The notes beneath the pieces were generated by a model. That model ran no database searches. It worked only from the letters and a program-made list of their open reading frames with translations, and was not told the DNA's origin. DNA of 7,699 bases from Paracoccaceae bacterium (GTDB lineage: Bacteria > Pseudomonadota > Alphaproteobacteria > Rhodobacterales > Rhodobacteraceae), in NCBI GenBank assembly GCA_003545125.1, contig DQCI01000058.1, forward strand, positions 35,892 to 43,590. The letters are read 5' to 3'. Of the stretch, positions 1 to 6,519 are shown piece by piece. The position numbers and the translations under genes were made by a program. Within the stretch, counting starts at the first letter, position 1; every line of letters starts with the position of its first letter.

Positions 1-105
1 TGGACCTACAAAGGCATGCCGCTCTATCTTTGGGTCCAAGACCAAGCCGCCGGCGACGTCACCGGCGACGGCGTCAAGGGCGTGTGGCACCTGGCGCGTC
101 CGTGA
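1..105 (+). CDS. Secreted/lipoprotein with Yx(F/W/Y)xxD repeat (COG4315, Lipoprotein_15), C-terminal fragment
   Basis: Only the last 34 codons are in the window; the gene starts upstream of position 1. The visible residues include YLWVQD, which fits the Yx(F/W/Y)xxD signature of this family, followed by a GDVTGDGVKGVWHLARP tail that is the usual end of a repeat (G-D-x-T-G-D-G-V-x-G-V-W-H). Members are exported, often lipid-anchored proteins of unknown function built from tandem copies of this unit. The export signal cannot be seen here. The stop is TGA at 103-105. The next gene starts 10 nt later and its ribosome binding site (GAGG, 104-107) overlaps this stop, so the two are probably co-transcribed and translationally coupled. 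The family call rests on the motif alone, but the match is close. Confidence 0.8.
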   Translation, partial: WTYKGMPLYLWVQDQAAGDVTGDGVKGVWHLARP

Positions 106-115
106 GGCCCGTAGC

Positions 116-619
116 ATGAATGTCCTGGACGAGATCGAAGCGAGCATCCCGGCGCTCCGGCGCTATGCGCGCGGGCTCACCCGCGACCGGGAGGCGGCGG
201 ACGATCTCGTCCAGGACTGTCTCGAACGCGCCGTGGCCAAGCGGCATCTGTGGCGACGCGACGCGCCGGTGCTGCACTGGCTCTACCGGATCATGACCAA
301 CCGGCACCGCGACGACCGGCGCCGGGCCGGGCCGCAGCTGGTGGCGCTCGACGGCCTCGCCGAGCCGCCGTCAGAGCCCGGCGGGCAGGAGGCGCGGCTC
401 GATCTGCGCGAAGTGCAGGATGCGCTGCTGCGCCTCCCGCTCGACCAGCGCCAGGCGCTCTTGATGGTGAGCGTCGAGGGCTTGAGTTTTGACGCGGCAG
501 CGAAGGTGCTCGATATTCCGAAGGGCACCCTGATGTCGCGGCTCGCCCGCGCGCGGGCACAATTGCGGCTGCTGACCGGACGCGAACGTCCCGGTCCGAC
601 GAAGAGGCGGGCGAAATGA
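116..619 (+). CDS. ECF-type RNA polymerase sigma factor (sigma-70 family)
   Basis: This 167-residue protein has the two-domain layout of extracytoplasmic-function sigma factors. Region 2 is at about residues 9-70, with the DDLVQD core-binding segment at 29-34 and a basic, aromatic stretch (WLYRIMTNRHRDDRRR) for -10 recognition. An acidic and proline-rich linker covers about 75-97. Region 4 is at about 97-152, with a helix-turn-helix (EGLSFDAAAKVLDIP, then GTLMSRLARARAQL) for -35 binding. Region 3 is absent, as expected. It directs core RNA polymerase to a small regulon, usually including its own operon. The ATG at 116 has GAGG at 104-107, 8 nt upstream. Its stop overlaps the anti-sigma start (ATGA, 616-619), which favours balanced synthesis of the pair. 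I cannot assign a numbered ECF group, and the promoter would lie outside the window. Confidence 0.93.
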   Translation: MNVLDEIEASIPALRRYARGLTRDREAADDLVQDCLERAVAKRHLWRRDAPVLHWLYRIMTNRHRDDRRRAGPQLVALDGLAEPPSEPGGQEARLDLREVQDALLRLPLDQRQALLMVSVEGLSFDAAAKVLDIPKGTLMSRLARARAQLRLLTGRERPGPTKRRAK

Positions 620-1374
620 TGAAACCGATGAATATTGCCGAAGACAAACTGCTCGCCTGGTATCACGGCGCGCTTGACGGGGCCGAGGCCGAGGCCGTCG
701 CCCGGGCGCTGGCGCAGGATCCGGCGGCGCAGGCCCTGGTCGAGGACTGGCGCCAGCAAGACGGCGCGCTGACGGCGCTGTTCGCCCCGGTGGCACAGGA
801 ACCGGTGCCCCCCCGGCTAGTCGCCGCGGCAAGGCCAGCGCGCCAGGCCGGGGGACTGCGCATCGCGGCTATGGTCGGCATGTTGGCCATCGGGCTCACC
901 GGCGGCTGGTTCGCGGCCCAGCTGAGTAACGGGGCCACGAAAGGGCAGAGCCGAAGCCTCGCCGACGCGGCCATCGCCGCGCATGAGACCTATGTGGTCG
1001 AGGTGCTGCACCCGGTCGAGGTCGCCGCCAGCGATGCCGCCCATCTCACCGGCTGGGTGTCGAAACGGCTCGGACACCAGATCGCCCCACCCGATTTCGC
1101 CGCGCAAGGCTTCCGGTTGATGGGCGGGCGGGTGTTGCCGGGCGGGACCGGTGCGGCGGCGATGTTCCTTTATGAAAACGACCTCGGCCGGCGGGTCTCG
1201 CTCTATGTTGCGCCCACTGCAAATGGCGGCGAGACCGCGTTCCAGTTCACCGAGGCGCCGGCGGTGCAGAGCTTCTGGTGGACCGACCGCGACCTCGCCT
1301 ACGCGGTGGTGGGCGACGTGCCGCGTGCGGCCCTGCGCGCGATCGCCATCGCCGCCTACGATCAGCTGATTTGA
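616..1374 (+). CDS. Membrane-anchored anti-sigma factor (COG5662-like)
   Basis: This 252-residue protein overlaps the sigma gene by four bases and is almost certainly its antagonist. The cytoplasmic N-terminus (about 7-60) begins with the family's usual LLAWYHGALDGAEAEAVARAL pattern, which binds the sigma factor. One transmembrane helix lies at about 81-101, after a basic residue. Residues 102-252 form a periplasmic domain with the conserved features HPVEV (near 130), TGWVSKRLG, PPDFAAQGFRLMGGRVLPG, a YENDLGRRVSLYV strand and a C-terminal FWWTDRDLAYAVVG. There is no cysteine in the whole protein, so it lacks the HxxxCxxC zinc site of ZAS anti-sigma factors such as ChrR or RsrA, and control must work another way. 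Inference: the periplasmic domain senses an envelope signal and release of sigma follows. The start at 616 is preferred because of the ATGA overlap; Met2 (619) and Met5 (628) are also possible. Confidence 0.9.
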   Translation: MMKPMNIAEDKLLAWYHGALDGAEAEAVARALAQDPAAQALVEDWRQQDGALTALFAPVAQEPVPPRLVAAARPARQAGGLRIAAMVGMLAIGLTGGWFAAQLSNGATKGQSRSLADAAIAAHETYVVEVLHPVEVAASDAAHLTGWVSKRLGHQIAPPDFAAQGFRLMGGRVLPGGTGAAAMFLYENDLGRRVSLYVAPTANGGETAFQFTEAPAVQSFWWTDRDLAYAVVGDVPRAALRAIAIAAYDQLI

Positions 1375-1401
1375 GCCCGGGGGCCGCGCGGGCACACTGA
1401 A

Positions 1402-1443
1402 GCGTTTCGGCAAAAACTTGATACAGAGTTTTTCGCGAAACGC
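1402..1443. repeat. Long imperfect hairpin, copy 1 of a palindromic repeat
   Basis: Two 17-base arms (1402-1418 and 1427-1443) are complementary at 15 of 17 positions around an 8-nt loop; the two mismatches are adjacent. The outer arms are GCGTTTCG and CGAAACGC, and the apex begins AACTTG. It lies 27 nt after the anti-sigma stop, between two convergent genes, so it may end transcription from that side; a run of five A on one arm and five T on the other could provide the U-rich part. Its ends and apex match the hairpin at 1465-1509, so I treat both as members of one repeat family. Confidence 0.7.
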
Positions 1444-1464
1444 GCGGACCCTATCAATGTTGTG

Positions 1465-1509
1465 AGCGCTTCGAGATCAACTTGTTTCGCCAGTTGATCT
1501 CGAAACGCT
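1465..1509. repeat. Long near-perfect hairpin, copy 2 of the palindromic repeat
   Basis: Two 18-base arms (1465-1482 and 1492-1509) pair at 17 of 18 positions around a 9-nt loop; the exception is a C-A opposition at 1469/1505. The stem can continue with GTGA (1462-1465) against TCAC (1510-1513) if two bases are bulged. The 5' arm contains CGAGATCAACT. It lies 39 nt beyond the priA stop, seen from priA's side. A stem of this length could serve as a bidirectional terminator, but there is no classic U tract, so the termination role is an inference. The rest of the 1375-1551 gap holds only GC-rich sequence, including a 5-bp hairpin directly after the anti-sigma stop (1375-1379 with 1389-1393). 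Confidence 0.72.
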
Positions 1510-1551
1510 TTCACGCCGGCGGGGTTCGGCGCGGCCGCACATTCGCCGGGC

Positions 1552-3747
1552 TCAGTAGAAGCTTTGCGGGTCGATATCGACGCTGAGGCGGGCGTCGCCT
1601 TTCGGCGTGAACTGTCCGACCCAGGCCCGCAGCGCCGGTTGCAGGGGTGTGCCCTTGTCGGCTTTTACCAGCAGCCGCACCCGGTGGCGGCCCCGGATCC
1701 GGGCGATCGGCGCAGGAGCGGGACCGAAGAGCTGCGCGCCCACGTCGCGCAACGGCTGGTCGGACCGCGCGAGCGCATTGGCGAGATCGAAGGCCGCCTC
1801 GGCCGACCCGGCCGAGACCACGACGCCTGCGAGCCGCCCGTAGGGTGGCACGCCGGCGGCCCGGCGTTCGTCGGCCTCGGCGCGCCAGAAGCCTTCCTCG
1901 TCGCCCGACAGGATCGCGCGGATCACCGGGTGCTCGGGCTGGAACGTCTGCAAGAGCGCGAGCCCCGGCTTTTCGGCCCGCCCCGCCCGCCCCGCCACCT
2001 GGCGGATGAGCTGGAAGGTCTTCTCGGCGGCGCGCAGGTCCGACCCCTGGAGACCGAGATCGGCGTCGATCACGCCGACCAGCGTCAGCAGCGGAAAGTT
2101 GTGGCCCTTGGCGACCATCTGCGTGCCGATGATGATGTCGGCCCCGCCCATCGCGATCAGCCCGATCTGTTCCTTGAGCGCGCGGGCCGAGGCGAAGAGG
2201 TCGGAGGACAACACCGCGAGCCGTGCCTCGGGGAAGCGCTCGGTCACCTCCTCGGCCAGCCGCTCGACCCCCGGTCCGACCGGGGCGAGCTTGCCCTCGG
2301 CCTCACAGGACGGGCAGGCCTCCGGCATCGGCTTGGTCTCACCGCACTGGTGGCAGACGAGGCGCTTGAGGAACCGGTGCTCGACCATGCGCGCATCGCA
2401 ATGGTCGCAACCGATCTGGTGGCCGCAGGCCCGGCAGATGGTGACCGGCGCATAGCCCCGCCGGTTGAGAAACAAGAGCGCCTGTTCGCCCTTCGCCATC
2501 CGGTCGCGGACATGGGCTTCGAGCGTCGGCGAGATCCAGCGGTTGGCGGGTAGGTCTTCGTCGCGCATGTCGATGGCGCGCAGCTCCGGCAGCACCGCCG
2601 GGCCGAACCGGGCGGCGAGATCGACGCGCTCGTATTTGCCCGCTTCCGCATTTGCCCAGCTTTCGAGCGAGGGGGTCGCGGAGGCAAGGATCACCCTTGC
2701 GTCGCAAAGCGAGGCGCGCATCACGGCCATGTCGCGCGCCGAGTAGAGCACCCCGTCCTCCTGTTTGTAGGATTGGTCGTGCTCCTCATCGACCACCACC
2801 AGGCCAAGGTCGCGATAGGGCAGATAAAGCGCCGAGCGGGCGCCGACCACCAGCGGCGCGGCCCCCTCGCCCGCCATCCGCCAGAGCCGGCGGCGCTCGG
2901 TCATCGAAACGCCCGAATGCCATTCGGCCGGCCGCGCCCCGAAGCGCGCCTCGACCCGGGAGATGAACTCGGCCGTCAGCGCGATCTCGGGCAGCAGCAC
3001 CAGCGCCTGGCGACCGCGCCGCAGGGTTTCGGCGACGGCCTCCATATAGACCTCGGTCTTGCCCGACCCGGTGACGCCGCGCAGAAGCGTCGTGCCATAG
3101 GCGCCCGACCGCACCCCTTCGACCAGCCGCGCCGCAGCCGCCGCCTGCGCCGCGGTGAGCGGCTTGCCCGGCACCTGCGCATCGAGCGCCGGATAAGGCA
3201 GATCGCGCGGGGATTCCTCCTCGCGCACCGCGCCCAGTTTCACGAGCCCCTTGATCACCGAAGAGGTGACCCCCGCCTGCTCGGCCAACTCGCCGAGCGT
3301 GAAGGCCAGACCGCCGAAGTCTTCCAGCACCGCGAGCACCTTTTCGCGCGCCCCGGTCATCCGGTCGGGCACGCTATCGCCCAGGCGGTAGACCTTGCGC
3401 ATCGAGGGCGGATCGGTCAGGCCCGGCGCGCGGGTTGCGAGCCGCAGCATCTGGGGCATCGGCGTGAGGGTGTAGTCGCCGACCCGGGCGAGGAACCCGG
3501 CCATCTCCATGCGCATTGGCGCCACGTCGAGCACCCGGGACACACCGCGCAGCTTGGATGCGTCGAACCCGGTCTCCCCCGGCCCCCAGACCACGCCCAG
3601 CACCTTGCGCGGCCCAAGCGGCACCTCGACGAAGGCCCCCTGCCAGCAGCCGCCTTCGGGCGCGCGGTAGGTGAGCAACCGGTCGAGCGGCTGCGTTGTG
3701 AGCACGGCGACGCGCGCATGCGTCTCGAAGAAGACCGGCTCACCCAT
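1552..3747 (-). CDS. priA: Primosomal protein N' (replication restart helicase PriA)
   Basis: PriA is a 3'-to-5' superfamily 2 DNA helicase that recognises stalled forks and reloads the replisome. From the start chosen here it is 731 residues, a normal length. The N-terminal DNA-binding domain (about 8-105) contains the PLDRLLTY and [12 protein letters not shown] segments, followed by a winged-helix region (to about 185). The helicase motifs are clear: Walker A GVTGSGKT at 224-231, DEEH at 320-323, LASATPS near 354-360, [12 protein letters not shown] near 541-552 and QVAGRAGR at 583-590. The zinc-binding insert has all eight cysteines (438, 441, 447, 450, 465, 468, 478, 481). The start at 3747 has AGGTGA (3753-3758 on the + strand) 5 nt upstream. 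An upstream in-frame ATG at 3807 would add 20 basic residues without family character, so I reject it. The gene converges on the sigma operon and diverges from the transaldolase gene. Confidence 0.97.
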   Translation of the reverse strand: MGEPVFFETHARVAVLTTQPLDRLLTYRAPEGGCWQGAFVEVPLGPRKVLGVVWGPGETGFDASKLRGVSRVLDVAPMRMEMAGFLARVGDYTLTPMPQMLRLATRAPGLTDPPSMRKVYRLGDSVPDRMTGAREKVLAVLEDFGGLAFTLGELAEQAGVTSSVIKGLVKLGAVREEESPRDLPYPALDAQVPGKPLTAAQAAAAARLVEGVRSGAYGTTLLRGVTGSGKTEVYMEAVAETLRRGRQALVLLPEIALTAEFISRVEARFGARPAEWHSGVSMTERRRLWRMAGEGAAPLVVGARSALYLPYRDLGLVVVDEEHDQSYKQEDGVLYSARDMAVMRASLCDARVILASATPSLESWANAEAGKYERVDLAARFGPAVLPELRAIDMRDEDLPANRWISPTLEAHVRDRMAKGEQALLFLNRRGYAPVTICRACGHQIGCDHCDARMVEHRFLKRLVCHQCGETKPMPEACPSCEAEGKLAPVGPGVERLAEEVTERFPEARLAVLSSDLFASARALKEQIGLIAMGGADIIIGTQMVAKGHNFPLLTLVGVIDADLGLQGSDLRAAEKTFQLIRQVAGRAGRAEKPGLALLQTFQPEHPVIRAILSGDEEGFWRAEADERRAAGVPPYGRLAGVVVSAGSAEAAFDLANALARSDQPLRDVGAQLFGPAPAPIARIRGRHRVRLLVKADKGTPLQPALRAWVGQFTPKGDARLSVDIDPQSFY

Positions 3748-3836
3748 GCAACTCACCTGTTTTTGCCTTCCGGCCACCCGACGAACGCGGTAAGACACCA
3801 GCGACAATCGACCGCAGCCAACAGATAGGACCCGCG
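3748..3836. promoter_or_regulatory. Divergent promoter region between priA and the transaldolase gene
   Basis: These 89 bases separate two divergent starts and must hold the promoters of both genes, unless priA is read from further upstream. It contains the Shine-Dalgarno sequences of both: AGGTGA for priA (complement of 3753-3758) and AGGA for the transaldolase (3827-3830, 6 nt before its ATG). I could not find a convincing -35/-10 pair on either strand, so the promoters are inferred from gene layout only. Confidence 0.4.
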
Positions 3837-4490
3837 ATGAAATTCTTTGCCGATACCGCAGACGTCGATGCTATCCGTGAGCTCAACGACCTCGGGCTGT
3901 GCGACGGGGTGACCACCAACCCCTCGCTGGTCAAGAAATCGGGCCGCGACATCATCGAGGTCACCAAGGAAATCTGCTCCTTCATCGACGGTCCGGTTTC
4001 GGCCGAGGTTCTGGCGACCGAGGCCGACGCGATGATCGCCGAGGGTCGCAAGCTGGCCGAGATCGCGCCCAACATCGCCGTCAAGGTGCCGCTCACCCTC
4101 GACGGGCTCAAGGCCTGCAAGGTGCTCTCGGGCGAGGGCAAGATGCTGAACGTCACGCTCTGTTTCTCCGCCAACCAGGCGCTGCTTGCCGCCAAGGCCG
4201 GTGCCACCTTCATTTCGCCCTTCGTCGGCCGGCTCGACGACATCAACACCGACGGTATGGACCTGATCGCCGAGATCCGCCAGATCTACGACAACTACGA
4301 ATTTGAGACCGAAATTCTCGTCGCCTCCGTGCGCAACGTCAACCACGTCAAGACCGCCGCGCTGATCGGCGCCGACGTGATCACGGCGCCGCCGTCGGTC
4401 ATCAAGGCAATGGCGTCGCATCCGCTCACCGACAAGGGGTTGGCGACGTTTCTAAAGGACGCCGAGGCTGCCGGGCTCAAGATCGTCTGA
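3837..4490 (+). CDS. tal: Probable transaldolase, TalC/FSA-type small subfamily (often annotated fsa)
   Basis: This 217-residue single-domain TIM-barrel enzyme belongs to the short transaldolase / fructose-6-phosphate aldolase family of the class I aldolases. The substrate-binding start [13 protein letters not shown] and the GVTTNPSLV loop (24-32) are typical. Lys83 in IAVKVPLT is the Schiff-base lysine. Two positions separate the subtypes: from memory, E. coli FsaA has Gln59 (FAQVMA) and Tyr131 (APYVNR), while this protein has Glu57 (SAEVLA) and Phe129 (SPFVGR), as in transaldolases. I therefore favour transaldolase of the non-oxidative pentose phosphate pathway (dihydroxyacetone transfer from fructose 6-phosphate to erythrose 4-phosphate, in the cytosol). 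AGGA at 3827-3830 is well placed before the ATG. It diverges from priA and precedes a likely terminator, so it is probably transcribed alone. Confidence 0.93.
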   Translation: MKFFADTADVDAIRELNDLGLCDGVTTNPSLVKKSGRDIIEVTKEICSFIDGPVSAEVLATEADAMIAEGRKLAEIAPNIAVKVPLTLDGLKACKVLSGEGKMLNVTLCFSANQALLAAKAGATFISPFVGRLDDINTDGMDLIAEIRQIYDNYEFETEILVASVRNVNHVKTAALIGADVITAPPSVIKAMASHPLTDKGLATFLKDAEAAGLKIV

Positions 4491-4503
4491 GGCCTCTGCC
4501 CCT

Positions 4504-4550
4504 CGCGAAACAAGGTGCACCGGGCGTCCCCAGCGGGCGCCCGTTTCTCG
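4504..4550 (+). terminator. Candidate terminator hairpin after the transaldolase gene
   Basis: A 6-bp GC stem (CGGGCG 4521-4526 with CGCCCG 4538-4543) encloses an 11-nt loop and is followed by TTTCTC. An outer imperfect pairing (CGCGAAAC 4504-4511 with GTTTCTCG 4543-4550, one mismatch) could extend it. It begins 14 nt after the stop codon. The short T run makes it a plausible but weak intrinsic terminator, of the kind seen in GC-rich alphaproteobacteria. Confidence 0.5.
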
Positions 4551-4604
4551 TGCAACGGCGCCCCCGAGTCATTTTCGCAATACCCGGAGGCTTTGGTCAA
4601 AAAA

Positions 4605-4634
4605 TTGGAGAATTCCAACTTCGGACCTGCTAAT
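4605..4634 (+). promoter_or_regulatory. Weak candidate promoter for the DUF484-xerC genes
   Basis: This is a locally AT-rich stretch in a GC-rich window. TTGGAG (4605-4610) and GCTAAT (4629-4634) are 18 nt apart and could be -35 and -10 elements; the -35 matches only TTG of the consensus. Transcription would then start near 4641, giving a leader of about 28 nt before the ATG at 4669 and excluding the upstream GTG at 4639. A small inverted repeat (TTGGA 4605-4609 and TCCAA 4614-4618) overlaps the -35 and could be an operator or chance. Confidence 0.3.
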
Positions 4635-4668
4635 CTCCGTGCAAATCATAAAAACACCTGAGGCAGAC

Positions 4669-5376
4669 ATGACGAGCACAGCACCGATCACGGAACAAAC
4701 GCGCGAACAGATCATCTCGCAACCCGAGGTCATCCTCGATGACCACGAGATGATGCGCGCGCTCATCGCCGCCAACGAGCGCACGATGGGGGCGAATATC
4801 GTCGATCTTCGCGGCATCGCCATGGAACGGTTGGAAAGCCGCCTTGACCGGCTCGAGGAAACCCACCGCAGCGTGATCGCCGCGGCTTACGAGAACCTCG
4901 CCGGCATGAACCTGATCCACCGCGCGGTGCTCAGGATGTTGGACCCGGGTGATTTCGAGAGCTTCATGAAAGACCTCGGCGGCGAAGTGGCGGAGGTGCT
5001 GCAGGTCGACTGCGTGCGGCTGGTGCTGGAAAGCGAGCTCGACGAGGGCCCGATGATGGCCCGGCGCCTGGGCGACGTGCTGGTGGTCGGCGAGCCCGGT
5101 TTCGTTGCGAAATACGTCGGCAACGCCCGTGAGATGTCGCCGCGTCCGGTGTCGCTGCGCCAGGTCCACGAGCAGGAAACGAAAGTCTACGGCGAAACCG
5201 GTTTCTGGATCCGGTCCGAGGCTTGTCTGCGGCTCGATCTCGGCAAAGGCCGGTTGCCCGGCATGCTGGTGCTCGGCGCCGAGGACCCGCACCAGTTCAA
5301 ACCGGGTCAGGGCACCGACCTGCTCGGGTTTTTCGGCGGCGTTTTCGAACGGGCCATGCGGCGTTGGTTGGCGTAG
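4669..5376 (+). CDS. DUF484 family protein (GAF-like)
   Basis: This 235-residue cytoplasmic protein is of uncertain function. An N-terminal helical part contains VILDDHEMMRALI, then a likely coiled coil at about 44-75 (repeated L/R/E heptads around MERLESRLDRLEETHR). A GAF-like domain follows from about 85 to the end, closing with the family-typical GMLVLGAEDPHQFKPGQGTDLLGFFGGVFER. DUF484 genes are known to sit beside xerC in many proteobacteria, as here, which suggests but does not prove a link to chromosome dimer resolution. I chose ATG 4669 because GAGG (4660-4663) stands 5 nt before it; an in-frame GTG at 4639 would add ten residues with no ribosome binding site and lies at the predicted transcription start. 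No ligand-binding residue can be assigned. The 58-nt gap to xerC allows co-transcription. Confidence 0.88.
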   Translation: MTSTAPITEQTREQIISQPEVILDDHEMMRALIAANERTMGANIVDLRGIAMERLESRLDRLEETHRSVIAAAYENLAGMNLIHRAVLRMLDPGDFESFMKDLGGEVAEVLQVDCVRLVLESELDEGPMMARRLGDVLVVGEPGFVAKYVGNAREMSPRPVSLRQVHEQETKVYGETGFWIRSEACLRLDLGKGRLPGMLVLGAEDPHQFKPGQGTDLLGFFGGVFERAMRRWLA

Positions 5377-5385
5377 TCAAAAAGC

Positions 5386-5425
5386 GTGAAAAGTTGAATC
5401 TCTCGGCCTGTCTTGGCCTTTTCAC
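5386..5425 (+). promoter_or_regulatory. Inverted repeat in the xerC leader
   Basis: GTGAAAAG (5386-5393) and CTTTTCAC (5418-5425) are perfect reverse complements. The region between them can form a further small stem from GGCC (5405-5408) and GGCC (5415-5418), the last base being shared. The hairpin ends 9 nt before the xerC ATG, in the place where a Shine-Dalgarno sequence would be. It could limit xerC translation, attenuate transcription after the DUF484 gene, or bind a regulator. The pairing is seen; the role is inferred. Confidence 0.45.
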
Positions 5426-5434
5426 ACCACCGAA

Positions 5435-6376
5435 ATGTTGAAAAAAGACAAACTTGATCTAAGCCCGGGCGCTCGTGATGCGCTCCAGGCCTGGCTCGAC
5501 CACCTGCGCGCCCTCGAGGATGCGGCGGCGGCGACCGTTGAGGCTTACCGGGCCGACGTCACCGGCTTTCTCACCTTTCTCTCCGCCCATCTCGGCGGGC
5601 CGCAAGGGCGCGCAGCCCTCGCCCGTGTCGGTCTCAGGGAAATGCGCGCCTGGATGGCCCATGAGCGTGGGCGCGGAACGACCGCGCGGTCGCTCGCGCG
5701 CAGTCTCTCCGCGGTGAAGAGCTTCTACCGCTGGCTCGCCGACCGTGACGGTTTCGACGCCACCCAGGTGCTCTCCACCCGAAGCCCGCGCTATCGCCGC
5801 AAGCTCCCCCGCCCGCTCGCCCCTCAGGCCGCGGGCGAGGTCATTGCAACCACCGAGGCACAGGCGCCCGACGCCTGGGTCGGCGCGCGGGATGCTGCCG
5901 TGGTGACCTTGCTCTACGGGTGCGGGCTCCGGATCTCGGAGGCGCTCAGCCTCAGGGGCGCCGACGCGCCCTTGAGAGACGTGCTCAGGATTACCGGCAA
6001 GGGGGGCAAGGAGCGGCTGGTGCCGGTTTTGCCGGCCGCGAAAGCCGCCGTCGACACCTATCTCGCGCGCTCCCCCTGGCCGCTCGAGCCGGAGGCGCCG
6101 CTGTTCCGGGGCGTGCGCGGCGGCGCGCTCAACCCGCGCCTTGTGCAGAGGGCCATGGAGCGCGCCCGGCTCCAGCTCGGCCTGCCCGCAACCGCCACGC
6201 CCCACGCGATGCGCCACAGCTTCGCGACCCACCTGCTCAACGCCGGCGGCGACCTGCGCGCCATCCAGGAACTGCTCGGCCACGCTTCGCTTTCGACCAC
6301 ACAAGCCTACACGGCCGTCGACACCGCCCGGCTGCTGGAGGTCTACGAAGCCAGCCATCCGCGCGCGCGGTCATGA
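5435..6376 (+). CDS. xerC: Tyrosine recombinase XerC
   Basis: XerC acts with XerD at the chromosomal dif site to resolve chromosome dimers at division. At 313 residues it has normal length. The N-terminal SAM-like core-binding domain covers about 12-105 (WLDHLRALEDAAAATVEAYRADV, then SLSAVKSFYRWL). The catalytic domain (about 125-305) has every active-site residue: Arg166 in GLRISEAL, Lys189 in TGKGGKER, His257 and Arg260 in HAMRHSFATHLL, His283 in LLGHASLSTTQ and the nucleophile Tyr292 in AYTAVD. I prefer XerC over XerD from the DUF484 neighbour. ATG 5435 is the only usable start, because TGA closes the frame upstream at 5386-5388 and no ATG or GTG lies between. It lacks a clear Shine-Dalgarno sequence and follows the inverted repeat at 5386-5425. 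Confidence 0.95.
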   Translation: MLKKDKLDLSPGARDALQAWLDHLRALEDAAAATVEAYRADVTGFLTFLSAHLGGPQGRAALARVGLREMRAWMAHERGRGTTARSLARSLSAVKSFYRWLADRDGFDATQVLSTRSPRYRRKLPRPLAPQAAGEVIATTEAQAPDAWVGARDAAVVTLLYGCGLRISEALSLRGADAPLRDVLRITGKGGKERLVPVLPAAKAAVDTYLARSPWPLEPEAPLFRGVRGGALNPRLVQRAMERARLQLGLPATATPHAMRHSFATHLLNAGGDLRAIQELLGHASLSTTQAYTAVDTARLLEVYEASHPRARS

Positions 6377-6519
6377 GCAAACATGGCGGCGCCTCGACCG
6401 CCTTGCCTCGCGTTGCGCCGGTCGATCTCGAAGGACGAACGCCCGGTCCTGACCGGACCGCGCGCCCTCCCCCCCCAAACCCGTTGAACCCACAGGTCTT
6501 TTCGTCCATGAAGGCAGTC
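6377..6519 (+). other. Leader between xerC and pcs, with an open pcs frame and a C8 run
   Basis: These 143 bases follow xerC. An ATG at 6373 overlaps the xerC stop as ATGA and is in frame with pcs, so pcs could in principle carry 49 extra residues. That extension (MSKHGGAS..., then a run of prolines) has no family character and I regard it as leader sequence. It holds eight consecutive C (6469-6476) and a 6-bp hairpin (6444-6449 with 6455-6460) that overlaps an alternative 5-bp stem (6443-6447 with 6452-6456). I see no clear promoter. Confidence 0.5.

Noticed and set aside
1564..2553. Long open frame of 329 codons on the + strand, antisense to the 3' half of priA
   Set aside because: Low-complexity composition, no recognisable motif, no ribosome binding site, and complete overlap with a certain gene.
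2773..3828. Long open frame of 351 codons on the + strand, antisense to priA
   Set aside because: It is rich in H, R, A, G and P, has no domain character, and lies wholly opposite PriA with all its helicase motifs. This is the usual shadow frame in GC-rich DNA.
3753..4421. 222-codon frame on the - strand opposite the transaldolase gene
   Set aside because: It is D/V/G/H-rich shadow sequence; the + strand has the Schiff-base lysine and family motifs.
5459..6358. Open frame of 299 codons on the - strand opposite xerC
   Set aside because: Shadow of xerC, whose catalytic residues are all intact; the antisense product resembles no family I know.
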